64,000 bases of DNA from G965226155 sp965226155 (GCA_965226155.1 OZ245331.1:124001-188000), one strand, 5' to 3'; counted from the first letter of the stretch, positions 53,760-63,255 are shown. The notes: generated by a model not told the origin, from the sequence alone. Numbers and translations: made by a program.

Positions 53760-55313
53760 ATGGTAGACGATAAAGATACGAAACCGACCTCCGGCTTTTC
53801 TAAAATAAAGCCTGCTCCCATCCAGTTATCGTCCCAATCTACACAACAACCCTTAACCCAGGTTAAAAATAGATCAAGAAAATATATCCTAATTTGGGGA
53901 GGTGGTGGAGTCATGTTAATGTCCGCACTCGTGGTGATTTTCTTATTACCAGGATGGGTAGACACCCCCACCCTCGAATCAATACCTTCAGACATCAGTA
54001 GCACTAGCACAAGTATAAAAATAGGTCAGCCAACAACTCCTACAGAAATGTCACCCTGGGAACGGGCTCAGGAATCGGAACTACGTAAGGAATCTCAGAA
54101 TATACTGGCAGAGATGCTTGAAGCACAGAGTACACTAGTCGATCACGGTGTTGAGGTATGGGCTAGTAATGAATTTAATCTTGCCAAGATACACGCAGAA
54201 TCAGGAGATGATTTATATAACAATAGGGACTTTCTTCAAGCTCGCAATGAATATCATCAAGCCCTGACATTGTTCAGTGAATTAGTGGATCAGATTGACG
54301 ACGTCTATAATCAATTCATGGAAGCTGGGAATCAAGCACTGAATGATGGAGATTCCGCAAAGGCTACCGAATCATTCCAGTTCGCATTAGCAATCGATGA
54401 TATTGATCGTGCAGCGAGTTCGGGACTTGAACGGGCTAGTCTGCTTGATGAGGTTAATTCTCTTATAGATAAAGGGGACGACCAGTTGAAAGATAGCCGA
54501 TTCGAACAAGCCAAAGAATTTTATCAGCAAGCTCTGGCCATAGACAGTAAATCTGACTTGGCCAAGCAGCAAACCCAACTTGCTGACCAGAAAATTTTGG
54601 ATAGGAATTTCAATCGTCACATGTCTTCAGGCTTTGTAGCCCTACAAGATAAGCAATTTAGTCAGGCACAAAAATCATTTAATTCTGCGCTTAAGATAAA
54701 ACCAAACTCGAACGAAGCACGCAATGCCTTAGAGCTGACCAAAAATAATCTTACAACCGCAAGAATTAATTCAATGTTATCAGCTGCTAAAAAACTAGAA
54801 ATGGAAGAAAAATGGCATGAAGCACTGACAGGTTATAATTCAGCTCTTTCATTAGATGCGAGCTTGGCTGAGGCGCAGTCAGGTCAGAAACGAACCAGTT
54901 TACGGGCGCAAATACACGATAGGTTAGAGCAAATTTTGACTCAGTCTGAACGATTATATGACCATGCAGTTTATGATGAGATAACTGCTTTCCACAAAAC
55001 TGTTAGTGCAGTTTCCAACCCTGGTCCAGTACTAACTTCACAATTGGATAAACTGACATATTTACTCAAAAAAATGATCGTGCCCGTTCCAATTATTCTG
55101 CAATCAGATAATCTTACTAAAGTTACTTTTTACAAGATCGGTCAACTTGGTTATTTTACTTCAAAAGAAGTATCCGTACGCCCGGGAAATTACGTTATTG
55201 TTGGACACCGTGATGGATACCGTGACGTAAGGATAGAACTTTTCGTTGACCCGGATAATCCCTCACCTGTTATTAATATACAGGCTGATGAAAAAATCGC
55301 CTTGGGGAAATAA
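53760..55313 (+). CDS. Membrane-anchored TPR protein with PEGA-like C-terminus
   Basis: About 517 aa from the ATG at 53760 (a TTG at 53748 is possible). A cytoplasmic start of about 35-40 residues is followed by one transmembrane helix (ILIWGGGGVMLMSALVVIFL). The periplasmic part has several TPR units (AKATESFQFALAIDDIDRAA, RFEQAKEFYQQALAIDSKSD, QFSQAQKSFNSALKIKPNSN, KWHEALTGYNSALSLDASLA). The last 80 residues look like a PEGA-type beta domain (VSVRPGNYVIVGHRDGYRDV). It is probably a scaffold linking inner-membrane and periplasmic parts of the cluster. No enzymatic motif. Confidence 0.75.
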   Translation: MVDDKDTKPTSGFSKIKPAPIQLSSQSTQQPLTQVKNRSRKYILIWGGGGVMLMSALVVIFLLPGWVDTPTLESIPSDISSTSTSIKIGQPTTPTEMSPWERAQESELRKESQNILAEMLEAQSTLVDHGVEVWASNEFNLAKIHAESGDDLYNNRDFLQARNEYHQALTLFSELVDQIDDVYNQFMEAGNQALNDGDSAKATESFQFALAIDDIDRAASSGLERASLLDEVNSLIDKGDDQLKDSRFEQAKEFYQQALAIDSKSDLAKQQTQLADQKILDRNFNRHMSSGFVALQDKQFSQAQKSFNSALKIKPNSNEARNALELTKNNLTTARINSMLSAAKKLEMEEKWHEALTGYNSALSLDASLAEAQSGQKRTSLRAQIHDRLEQILTQSERLYDHAVYDEITAFHKTVSAVSNPGPVLTSQLDKLTYLLKKMIVPVPIILQSDNLTKVTFYKIGQLGYFTSKEVSVRPGNYVIVGHRDGYRDVRIELFVDPDNPSPVINIQADEKIALGK

Positions 55314-55348
55314 ATAACTTAAGCACCAGATGTGATATCTAACAATTA

Positions 55349-57436
55349 ATGGAAAGTAACACTAACAACGAATCAACTGGTCCCGCTATCTCTAATCCAG
55401 GAGAAAAAATTAAACCGGTTAAATTTGACCCGCCGGGCAAAACTGACTCCCGTACTCGGTATTCAATTCACTCTAGTACAGTCATTATCCTGACCTCAGT
55501 TCTGCTATGTACTGGTATTGCTTGGTACCTATTTACAGCCAAGGCAGTATACGTCGTCACAACTCCCGCGGATGCTCATATCCGCATTCAAGGCGGCATT
55601 CAGTTTAAACTTGCCGACAGATATCTGTTGCGATCAGGCGAATACATTTTGATTCTTGAAGCTGAGGGCTATTACCCTCTCAACCAGGATTTGACTATCG
55701 GTGAGGATCAGAACCAATACTATACAATTGAATTGCTACGGCTACCGGGCCACCTGCAGGTCGAAACCGGCCAAGTGACCGGTGCAGACATCTTTATTGA
55801 TAATGTGGCAAGGGGGAAAGCGCCCGTGACTATACGCGATATCCCTTATGGTCAACACCTCGTCAAAGTCGTCGCTGACCGCTACTTCCCAGTTGAAGAG
55901 ACAATAATGATTAACGGAATGGATCTGGAACAATCGATTAACATCACTCTGCGGCCAGCATGGGCTGATGTCAGTTTTTCTTCACAACCGGATAGTGCCG
56001 AGATATTTATAGATGATGAACTTGTCGGTCATACACCGCTGACTGCAGAAGTCCTTGAAGGAAAGCATACTTTACGAATCAAGCTAACAGGTCATAAAGT
56101 CTGGCAAGACGATATCAAAATTATAGCTAGCCAACCAGTATCCATTGAAAATATTACTCTCGAACAGGCTGATGCAGTGGTGTTTCTGGTATCGGACCCA
56201 CCTAGAGCAAGCACTACTGTGAATGGTGAATACATGGGTTTGACGCCTCTGGAGCTGGAGCTAACACCGGAGAAAAACACAACCATACGATTATTTAAAC
56301 AGGGCTATAAATCTACTACCAGGCAAATTACGGCACAGTCCGGTGACAAACAACGCCTGAATGTTAACTTGGCCCCTGAATTGGTATCGGTAGAATTTAA
56401 AACCGAGCCGGCAGATGCAAAGCTATTTATAGACGGCGTATTGCGTGGTGCTGCTAAACAGACACTCAAGTTAACATCTGTCCCACACAAAATTGAAGTT
56501 AAAAAAGACGGGTATGTAGAATACACCACCTCCATAACTCCACTCAGAGGTATTGCTCAACAAGTCAATATACAGATGAAGACACTGGAGCAGGAAAAAC
56601 TGGAAAAAATCAAACCGATTATCACAACGTCTGCTAATCAGAGCTTGAAATTATTTTATCCTAGTATGTTTACCATGGGTGCGTCGCGTCGTGAACCCGA
56701 CCGCGGTGCGAATGAAACACTCCGTAATATCAAACTAACCCGACCTTTCTATCTCAGTTTACATGAGGTAACTAACGAACAATTCAAACAGTTTGCTACC
56801 GGCCATACCTCAGGCAAAATCGAGAGTTCCAGTCTTGATAGAGATCATCAGCCGGTCGTCAATATCAACTGGAACCAAGCAGCACATTACTGTAACTGGC
56901 TGAGTCAACGTGATTCATTGGAACCATTTTATGTTGAGAAAGACAATCAGATAACCGGGACAAAAATAACAGCGAATGGCTACAGGTTACCCACTGAAGC
57001 TGAATGGGAATGGGCTGCGCGTGTAACCGGTAATACCCAAATTAAGTTCCCGTGGGGTAACGAAATGCCTCCCACTGACAAAAATGGCAATTATGCCGAC
57101 CGCTATGCTGCTGAGATACTCGGTAATATTATCAAAAATTATGAAGACGGTTTTATGATAACTGCCCCTGTAGGCAAGTTTCCCGCAAACAACAAGGGAT
57201 TGTTTGACATGGGTGGAAATGTGGCAGAATGGGTAAATGATTACTACCATATTCCAGCCCCAAAAAATGGCAAGACAGAAACAGATCCAATGGGGCCGAA
57301 AAACGGTCAATCACACGTGATCCGTGGTTCCAGCTGGGCACATGGGACGGTAACTGAGCTCCGTTTTTCATACAGAGATTACAACACTGAGGGCCGTAAT
57401 GACGTTGGTTTTCGAATCGCTCGTTTCCTGGAATAA
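55349..57436 (+). CDS. PEGA-repeat protein with inactive FGE-like domain
   Basis: The 695-aa protein has a cytoplasmic start, one transmembrane helix (about 44-64), and about five PEGA-type beta repeats (about 67-420) with the usual marks such as ADIFIDNVARGKAPVTI, AEIFIDDELVGHTPLTA and AKLFIDGVLRGAAKQTL. The C-terminal domain (about 435-695) has the FGE/SUMF1 fold: FTMGASRREPDRG, YLSLHEVTNEQFKQFA, LPTEAEWEWAARVTG, GLFDMGGNVAEWVNDYY and HVIRGSSWAHG. The two copper-binding cysteines are replaced (SSWAHGTVTEL), so it is not a formylglycine oxidase. It may bind a ligand or wall component. In the periplasm PEGA repeats often act as stalks. Confidence 0.85.
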   Translation: MESNTNNESTGPAISNPGEKIKPVKFDPPGKTDSRTRYSIHSSTVIILTSVLLCTGIAWYLFTAKAVYVVTTPADAHIRIQGGIQFKLADRYLLRSGEYILILEAEGYYPLNQDLTIGEDQNQYYTIELLRLPGHLQVETGQVTGADIFIDNVARGKAPVTIRDIPYGQHLVKVVADRYFPVEETIMINGMDLEQSINITLRPAWADVSFSSQPDSAEIFIDDELVGHTPLTAEVLEGKHTLRIKLTGHKVWQDDIKIIASQPVSIENITLEQADAVVFLVSDPPRASTTVNGEYMGLTPLELELTPEKNTTIRLFKQGYKSTTRQITAQSGDKQRLNVNLAPELVSVEFKTEPADAKLFIDGVLRGAAKQTLKLTSVPHKIEVKKDGYVEYTTSITPLRGIAQQVNIQMKTLEQEKLEKIKPIITTSANQSLKLFYPSMFTMGASRREPDRGANETLRNIKLTRPFYLSLHEVTNEQFKQFATGHTSGKIESSSLDRDHQPVVNINWNQAAHYCNWLSQRDSLEPFYVEKDNQITGTKITANGYRLPTEAEWEWAARVTGNTQIKFPWGNEMPPTDKNGNYADRYAAEILGNIIKNYEDGFMITAPVGKFPANNKGLFDMGGNVAEWVNDYYHIPAPKNGKTETDPMGPKNGQSHVIRGSSWAHGTVTELRFSYRDYNTEGRNDVGFRIARFLE

Positions 57437-57441
57437 TATGT

Positions 57442-57687
57442 ATGAATAAAAAAATCCTTTTATCGTTATTGTGTTTGGTTACAAGTATTAGTGCACAAGA
57501 AAATATAGTTATCACACCTGAAAATGAAACTATGGAGCAATCATCAAAAAATGACTCTTCTTCAGACATTCAACGCAGTACTCAAACTGCAGAACAACAG
57601 CAGTCAGAGATAGAAACACCAGATATATTCACACCGACTGAAGAGCTAATAGAGGATTTATCTTATGAATTTCCCATTGATATCTAA
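57442..57687 (+). CDS. Small secreted acidic protein
   Basis: The 81-aa protein has a signal peptide (MNKKILLSLLCLVTSISA) and an acidic, Ser/Gln/Thr-rich mature part that looks disordered, ending FPIDI. It lies five bases after the PEGA/FGE-like gene and nine bases before the proton channel gene, so it is within the operon. No family is recognised; it may be an accessory of the channel complex. Confidence 0.6.
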   Translation: MNKKILLSLLCLVTSISAQENIVITPENETMEQSSKNDSSSDIQRSTQTAEQQQSEIETPDIFTPTEELIEDLSYEFPIDI

Positions 57688-57696
57688 AACTAGAAT

Positions 57697-58494
57697 ATGA
57701 AACATAATCCAATATCAGATTTTCTTTATCAGTTTTTTGCCTTGTTCCTGGCATTGATCATTGTACATGCGGTATACGTCACGCTCATACGCCCGAATGC
57801 TGATGCCCTACTGGAAGAACAGCAACGAAGACAGGATGCAGGACAGAATTACGAGGTACAGCGATCCCTCTTCATCGTTGTTAAAGACTACGAGCAGGAA
57901 GCCTGTTTTATTCTAGCTTTATGGGTGTTTGCGATTATGGGACTAAAGGCAAAAATAATGCTACATGAGCGGCGATTATTAAATCAGTCATTGCTGGAAG
58001 TGAATCCTGGCACCAGCATACTCCCCGAAGATGTACACCAGTATTCCAGGCCGTTACAAACTCTGCCGGTAGAGGAGCGTGAATATCTGCTGCCCCGAGT
58101 ATTATTAACCGCCTTGCAACGTTTCGGATCGACTCGGAACATCCAAGACGTGTCTTCAGCAATTAAGGAAGTGTGTGACCTTGAATCGGAAAGACTGGAT
58201 TCTGAACTGTCTATGGTGCGATATATAATCTGGGCAATACCCTCGATCGGATTTATTGGTACGGTTCGGGGGATCGGTGAGGCCTTAGGTCAAGCACACA
58301 GGGCTGTTCAAGGTGATATCGTTGGAGTAACCGTGAGTCTCGGTGTCGCCTTCAATTCAACCTTTATCGCCCTGATTATCAGTATTATTATCATGTTTCT
58401 CATGCACCAGTTACAGCTTCTGCAGGACCGACTGGTACTCGATACGCAGAATTACGCTGACGTAAACTTACTTCATCACTTGCAGGTACGTTAA
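57697..58494 (+). CDS. MotA/TolQ/ExbB-family proton channel
   Basis: The 265-aa inner-membrane protein has TM1 (about 9-30, FFALFLALIIVHAVYVTLI), TM2 (about 70-88, FILALWVFAIMG), a cytoplasmic stretch, then the family core: TM3 with IPSIGFIGTVRGIGEALG and TM4 with VTVSLGVAFNSTFIALIISI. The GFIGTVRGIGEAL pattern equals the GLLGTVxGIxxA motif of ExbB/TolQ/MotA. Five such subunits surround two B-type helices in known stators and use the proton gradient to turn or pull. The B partners here are most likely the two VWA proteins encoded at 59821-61895. No MotB, ExbD or TolR gene is nearby. Confidence 0.88.
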   Translation: MKHNPISDFLYQFFALFLALIIVHAVYVTLIRPNADALLEEQQRRQDAGQNYEVQRSLFIVVKDYEQEACFILALWVFAIMGLKAKIMLHERRLLNQSLLEVNPGTSILPEDVHQYSRPLQTLPVEEREYLLPRVLLTALQRFGSTRNIQDVSSAIKEVCDLESERLDSELSMVRYIIWAIPSIGFIGTVRGIGEALGQAHRAVQGDIVGVTVSLGVAFNSTFIALIISIIIMFLMHQLQLLQDRLVLDTQNYADVNLLHHLQVR

Positions 58495-58511
58495 TCCGAG
58501 GTTAATACATT

Positions 58512-59819
58512 ATGATATGTATTGAACTCAATGACAGCGAGATCCGTGTTGCACGAGGGCTGGATATTGTCCTCAAAAGCCCCGGTTATGCTATTAGCAA
58601 CAACGGTAATATCGAACTTGGCACCGCCGCATTCCAAAAATCTCGTTTGAATCCTCGTTCGACTAATAATCGATTCTGGAAAAACCTGAATCAAGATCCA
58701 ATTCAGAATTTTTCCAATGAGATCAGACATAACGCTGATCTTGCATATCATCATTTACTCACTATTCATGAGCAGGTTGGCAAACCAGAAGAAGTACTGT
58801 TTGCCATACCTGGCAACTATTCCAATGATCAGCTCTCCCTGCTACTAGGGTTAGCGGATGCATGCAAATTTAAGGCAATCGGTCTGGTAGATTCTGCAAT
58901 AGCAGCGGTAGCAAATGAAGTGAGAGATGGAGACTATATCCACATAGACATTCATTTATATCAAACAGTATTGACACATATTAATGTCTCTGATCAAGTA
59001 TCTAGAATTTCTGTTGAGAATATCGAAGGCACAGGATTATCAACTATATATGATATCTGTGCAGTGCAGATTTCGGATATGTTCATAAAGCATTCACGGT
59101 TTGACCCGCAACACCATGCTGAAACTGAGCAAGCATTGTATAACCAGATTCCTAGCTGTTTGAATGCGTTAAAGACACAGTCGGATTTTTTGCTGGAGAT
59201 CCAGTATCAAAACACTCAGCAACAGGTAAAAGTAAATAGTAAGGATTTGATCGCTCCATTGAATTCTCATTATCAGAAGATCCTAAATTCAATCTCCGAT
59301 AAAAAAATCTGTTTAGCGAGTGACAGGGTATCAACTTTACCAGGATTGATTGAACAATTACTGGAAACAAAAGTTCTTGACCCAATTAGTGTATTCAAAG
59401 GATGTCAGGAACATGCGCAGCAGATACGGTCATCTGGACCTACTCTCGATTTTGTCACTAGCTTGCCGGCTGCTTCGAATCCCTTTTTTACTGCAACTCC
59501 AAGAAATACGCCTGTCGGAGAAAAAAGTGAATCTAATGATCATATAGCAACCCACATACTACATGATTACCGCGCGTATCCGCTGTTAGAGAATCGTTTA
59601 TATCTATCGGCTGATGGTAGCGTAGAAAAAAGCAAAAAAAATAATTCACATTGCTCAATATCAAAAATTCACGACAAGATCCTGGTGCAATCTGAAAGTG
59701 AACTCGCAATTTTTATAAACGGGAGTCAGATTAACACCCCTGTTGAAACTAGAATCGGAGATATTATCAGTTTCGCTGGATCAAAGACCGAATTTATATT
59801 CATTAACGTATCAAATTAG
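58512..59819 (+). CDS. Degenerate actin/Hsp70-fold protein with FHA-like C-terminus
   Basis: The 435-aa cytoplasmic protein follows the Hsp70/actin layout: MICIELNDSEIRVARGLDIV, then GTAAFQKSRLNPRSTNNRFW, VLFAIPGNYSNDQLSLLLGL and AIGLVDSAIAAVANEV (compare DnaK INEPTAAALAYG). The nucleotide glycines are poor: IHIDIHLYQTVLTHI stands in the place of DLGGGTFDVS, so ATPase activity may be lost. The last 80 residues look like an FHA domain (HCSISKIHDKILVQ, AIFINGSQI, TRIGDIISF, TEFIFINV), which would bind phospho-Thr. GAGG precedes the ATG. It may link the channel complex to cytoplasmic signalling. Fold assignment moderate. Confidence 0.65.
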   Translation: MICIELNDSEIRVARGLDIVLKSPGYAISNNGNIELGTAAFQKSRLNPRSTNNRFWKNLNQDPIQNFSNEIRHNADLAYHHLLTIHEQVGKPEEVLFAIPGNYSNDQLSLLLGLADACKFKAIGLVDSAIAAVANEVRDGDYIHIDIHLYQTVLTHINVSDQVSRISVENIEGTGLSTIYDICAVQISDMFIKHSRFDPQHHAETEQALYNQIPSCLNALKTQSDFLLEIQYQNTQQQVKVNSKDLIAPLNSHYQKILNSISDKKICLASDRVSTLPGLIEQLLETKVLDPISVFKGCQEHAQQIRSSGPTLDFVTSLPAASNPFFTATPRNTPVGEKSESNDHIATHILHDYRAYPLLENRLYLSADGSVEKSKKNNSHCSISKIHDKILVQSESELAIFINGSQINTPVETRIGDIISFAGSKTEFIFINVSN

Positions 59820-59820
59820 G

Positions 59821-60909
59821 ATGACAAAAAAAAAGCATACACTTTCTCCGTTTAGTCTCGCCTTTCTAGATATCATGTCGTGTGGTTTTGGTGCGGTAGT
59901 ACTTCTTTTTCTCATCATAAAACACAATATAGACACCGCTGTCCCTAACCCAGTTACCACATATGATCAAAGCTCGGAAGTAAATTTACTCGAAGAAGAA
60001 ATACTCGATGGCGAACAGAATCTGGTTAAAATCCGAAATACCATCTCGGACATTGACCTACAACTCGTTGAAGCTCAAGGGTTAGCGGATCGCATCCAAA
60101 AGCGAATCACAGAGTTGGACGGATTAACTAGTGAATTGACAGAAAATTTGGATACTAATAAACTTGAGCTGTTGAAAGTTGAAATTAAAAATCTCGAAAT
60201 TCAAAAACAAAAGATCACAGAAGATATTAATAAGTCAGGAGAGAATATCCGCAAGGTTGCCGGTGACGGCGAACGAGCTTATGTCACAGGACTGAAGCTA
60301 GGTGGCCGCCACATGCTTGTACTACTGGACGTGTCGGCCAGTATGCTAGATGAAACCATTGTCAATATATTGCGTCGACGCAATATGCGCGATGAACGGC
60401 AACGCACAGCACCTAAATGGCTAAAAGCTGTCAATACAGTTGACTGGTTAAGCGCGAAATTCCCTATAGACAGCCAGTATCAAATATATACTTTCAATAC
60501 CGATACCACCTCAATTATTCCCAATACCTTTGGCCAATGGCTGGAAGTAAAAGATAAAACAAAACTGGATGAAGCTGTCGAAATCCTGAGAAAGATAGTG
60601 CCAGAAGATGGAACGAACATAGAGAAGGCCTTCCTCGCTACAGCTAAATTAAGCCCGCTTCCCGACAATATCTATCTAATAACCGATGGATTACCAACTC
60701 AAGGAAATAGTTCAAATCGTGGAGCAACTATAAGTGGAAGACAGCGTCTAAAACTATTTGAAGAAGCGATAAAAAAACTGCCTAAACGCGTACCAGTAAA
60801 TGTGATATTGTCTCCCATGGAAGGGGATCCTGAAGCTGCACACGCTTTTTGGCGACTTTCCCAAATCACCCAAGGATCATTCATGAGTCCATCGGAGGAT
60901 TGGCCTTGA
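59821..60909 (+). CDS. VWA protein with ExbD/TolR-like membrane helix, copy 1
   Basis: About 362 aa from the ATG at 59821, one base after the previous stop; an upstream ATG at 59743 lies inside the previous gene. The N-terminus MTKKKHTLSPFSLAFLDIMS plus CGFGAVVLLFLIIK is a short cytoplasmic tail and one transmembrane helix with Asp17 at its start, as in ExbD/TolR/MotB, where that Asp carries the proton. A coiled coil (about 40-145) leads to a periplasmic VWA domain with MIDAS DVSAS (170-174), GTNIEKAF and ITDGLPTQG. Its likely partner is the proton channel protein, with the VWA domain replacing the usual periplasmic head. Last codons overlap the next gene. Confidence 0.82.
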   Translation: MTKKKHTLSPFSLAFLDIMSCGFGAVVLLFLIIKHNIDTAVPNPVTTYDQSSEVNLLEEEILDGEQNLVKIRNTISDIDLQLVEAQGLADRIQKRITELDGLTSELTENLDTNKLELLKVEIKNLEIQKQKITEDINKSGENIRKVAGDGERAYVTGLKLGGRHMLVLLDVSASMLDETIVNILRRRNMRDERQRTAPKWLKAVNTVDWLSAKFPIDSQYQIYTFNTDTTSIIPNTFGQWLEVKDKTKLDEAVEILRKIVPEDGTNIEKAFLATAKLSPLPDNIYLITDGLPTQGNSSNRGATISGRQRLKLFEEAIKKLPKRVPVNVILSPMEGDPEAAHAFWRLSQITQGSFMSPSEDWP

Positions 60910-61895
60910 AAAAGAAGCGTAACGAAAATGAAGCATTCAGTCTTTCATTTCTGGACGTTATCACTTGTGGTTTTGGCGCAATCATACTCCTGCTGATGAT
61001 AGCTAGACCTGGAAGCCTACCTGTACTGGATGCGACTTTCCAATCTCTTGACGGCATAGTACGCGAATTACAAGTTCAATTGTTTGAAATACGTGGTGAA
61101 GCAAAATCATTAGATAGTGATCTCAATGCCAAGCACGAGCAGCTATCAAAATGGAAAAACAACGTCGCTCGCCTCGCATCAGAACAGGCATATGTAAAAA
61201 ATCGTTACGACAGTATTAAAGATGATAATTCTGTGAACGCAATCATAACGGGAGAATTTGAACTAGCCCTACAAACCCTTACTGCTGAAATGCGAAGGCT
61301 CAGTGCCCAGCATCTGGATTCAAACCCCTCTATCATAGGAGGAATACCTGTTGACAGCGAATACATCATTTTTATCATTGATACTTCAGGAAGCATGGTC
61401 AATCTTAACTGGGATAAAATGATCAACCAACTAATTGCCACACTTGATATCTATCCGAATGTGAAGGGCTTACAAATAATGAGTGACATGGGCAGTTATA
61501 TGTTTTCACAGTACCGCAACAAATGGATACCAGACAGCGAAGGACGCAGAAAAGTTATCATTAATACTTTGCGCTCATGGAATACATTCAGTAACAGCAG
61601 CCCAGTTGAAGGAATAACCCAGGCGATACGCAGCTTTAATGACAAGAAAAAGAAAATCAGTATATATGTATTTGGTGATGAATTTACAGGCCCATCGGTG
61701 GATGATGTTGTCGATACAGTACGCCGGTTAAACCCAAAAGATAGTAACGATAACGTCAATGTACGCATTCATGCAGTCGGGTTCCCAATACCAATGGATG
61801 CATCTGCACACTTTCAATTAACCAGCAAAAGATTTTCTACTCTGATGCGTGAATTAACACATGAAAATGGAGGGACATTCGTTGGCTTGAATTGA
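60906..61895 (+). CDS. VWA protein with ExbD/TolR-like membrane helix, copy 2
   Basis: About 329 aa from a TTG at 60906 that overlaps the preceding TGA. GGAGG at 60894-60898 sits seven bases ahead, and this start aligns the N-terminus exactly with copy 1: FSLSFLDVITCGFGAIILLL, with Asp17 and CGFGA at identical positions. An ATG at 60849 inside the previous gene is rejected. A coiled coil (about 45-110) is followed by a VWA domain with MIDAS DTSGS (159-163), SSPVEGITQAIRSF and IYVFGDEF. The pair could form a heterodimer inside one channel ring, as the two B subunits of stators do. Confidence 0.82.
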   Translation: MKKKRNENEAFSLSFLDVITCGFGAIILLLMIARPGSLPVLDATFQSLDGIVRELQVQLFEIRGEAKSLDSDLNAKHEQLSKWKNNVARLASEQAYVKNRYDSIKDDNSVNAIITGEFELALQTLTAEMRRLSAQHLDSNPSIIGGIPVDSEYIIFIIDTSGSMVNLNWDKMINQLIATLDIYPNVKGLQIMSDMGSYMFSQYRNKWIPDSEGRRKVIINTLRSWNTFSNSSPVEGITQAIRSFNDKKKKISIYVFGDEFTGPSVDDVVDTVRRLNPKDSNDNVNVRIHAVGFPIPMDASAHFQLTSKRFSTLMRELTHENGGTFVGLN

Positions 61896-61918
61896 TAAGC
61901 TGACTAAGATAAATCATC

Positions 61919-62569
61919 ATGAAATTACAATTTATTAAATTTTTGAGCTACCCGAGACTGCTTGGGTTACTACTTGTCACGGGTTGTGCCAGTAATACTG
62001 TTAATTTACAGGTTGTCAGTGAAATTCCGGCGCCTGTGGTGCAACGTATCCCACTAACGATGGGGATTTACTACGATGACAATTTTCGCAATTACGTATT
62101 CAAAGAAAATTCAGAAGACCGTGAAAACTGGATGATAGACAACCGCAAATCGAGGCTCGCCTTATTTGAAAGCATACTGGAAGCCATGTTCAATCAAGTA
62201 AAATCGATAACTGATCCAAATGACAATACCGTATTATCATCTGTTGATGCCATCATGACTCCTGAGGTATTAGATATGCAGGTATCATTACCCCGGGAGA
62301 CCCATACCGATAGCTATGAGGCCTGGATAAAATACATAGTCAGACTCTATCAACCAAAAGGTAATTTAATTTCCGAATGGCCGGTTACGGGATATGGCAA
62401 AGCATCAACCGAACTTTTCAAGAACAAGGAAAAAGGTCTGAATACTGCAATCAACCAAGCATTGCGAGATATCGGCGCAAAGATTGCCCTGAACTATACC
62501 AAACACCCGGATGTGTGTGATTGGCTGGTAACAAAAATAAATTGTTCGGAATATAGCACGCTATGTTAA
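61919..62569 (+). CDS. Lipoprotein of the envelope cluster
   Basis: The 216-aa protein begins with a lipoprotein leader ending LLLVTGC (Cys near residue 23). The mature protein has an alpha/beta pattern (PLTMGIYYDDNFRNYVF, RLALFESILEAMFNQVKSI, WIKYIVRLYQPKGNLISEW, TAINQALRDIGAKIAL), like the small outer-membrane lipoproteins that hold other envelope proteins. Two or three Cys near the C-terminus (VCDW, INCSEYSTLC) may form a disulfide. No family recognised. It is 23 bases after the second VWA gene and overlaps the next lipoprotein gene. Confidence 0.65.
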   Translation: MKLQFIKFLSYPRLLGLLLVTGCASNTVNLQVVSEIPAPVVQRIPLTMGIYYDDNFRNYVFKENSEDRENWMIDNRKSRLALFESILEAMFNQVKSITDPNDNTVLSSVDAIMTPEVLDMQVSLPRETHTDSYEAWIKYIVRLYQPKGNLISEWPVTGYGKASTELFKNKEKGLNTAINQALRDIGAKIALNYTKHPDVCDWLVTKINCSEYSTLC

Positions 62570-63234
62570 TGCGCAAATCTTGCTCTTGGATTATCACATG
62601 TGTCGTTTTTTATGGCGCTATGGTTAGTGGCTGCAAAAGTACGACAGTCATAGACGAATACCGTGAGAACCCATCTGTTTCGATGATCGAGGGCGAATCT
62701 ATTGTTGTACTTGGTCGACGCCATAATTCGAGCTATGAAACAGAATTTGATTTTATTGATTGCGTAGGAAATTCTCTTCGTGGAAAGTTGACTGGCATAG
62801 ATATAATCCCGGAAAACCCCTTTGTTGACAGCATGTATCCGTACTTCGAGACCAGCACTGCTCCCATGGACGTTAAAAACCTTGATCGACTAGTACAAAA
62901 GCCAGAGATATCAAAAAAACTGAATGACTATCATGTGCGCTATTTTATTTGGATAGATGGATTTACTGAAAGAACCGATTCCACTGGTTCGATTTCTTGT
63001 TCAATTGGTCCGGGAGGCGGTGGCTGTTTTGGCTATTCATCCTGGGATGATGAAGCAAACTACGAGGCTACAATTTGGGATTTTAGGGAACTGAACTTGG
63101 TTGGCAAGATAAACGCTGAGACGCAGGGTACGTCCTATATGCCTGCAATTGTCATACCTATTCCATTGCTAGCGAGGGTACAGTCAAGCGCTTGTGCAAG
63201 CATGGCCGAACAGATTGGAAACTTTTTAAACTAG
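62563..63234 (+). CDS. Lipoprotein of the envelope cluster
   Basis: The 223-aa protein has a leader with lipobox VSGC (Cys near residue 24), followed by EGESIVVLGRRHNSSYETEF, LVQKPEISKKLNDYHVRYFI, the Gly/Cys-rich SCSIGPGGGGCFGYSSWDDE and YEATIWDFRELNLVGKI. The last part is typical of periplasmic lipoproteins whose job is unknown. The ATG at 62563 overlaps the stop of the preceding gene; an ATG six bases later is equally possible. Confidence 0.65.
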   Translation: MLMRKSCSWIITCVVFYGAMVSGCKSTTVIDEYRENPSVSMIEGESIVVLGRRHNSSYETEFDFIDCVGNSLRGKLTGIDIIPENPFVDSMYPYFETSTAPMDVKNLDRLVQKPEISKKLNDYHVRYFIWIDGFTERTDSTGSISCSIGPGGGGCFGYSSWDDEANYEATIWDFRELNLVGKINAETQGTSYMPAIVIPIPLLARVQSSACASMAEQIGNFLN

Positions 63235-63255
63235 AGATGTTTACCAAATTGACAT

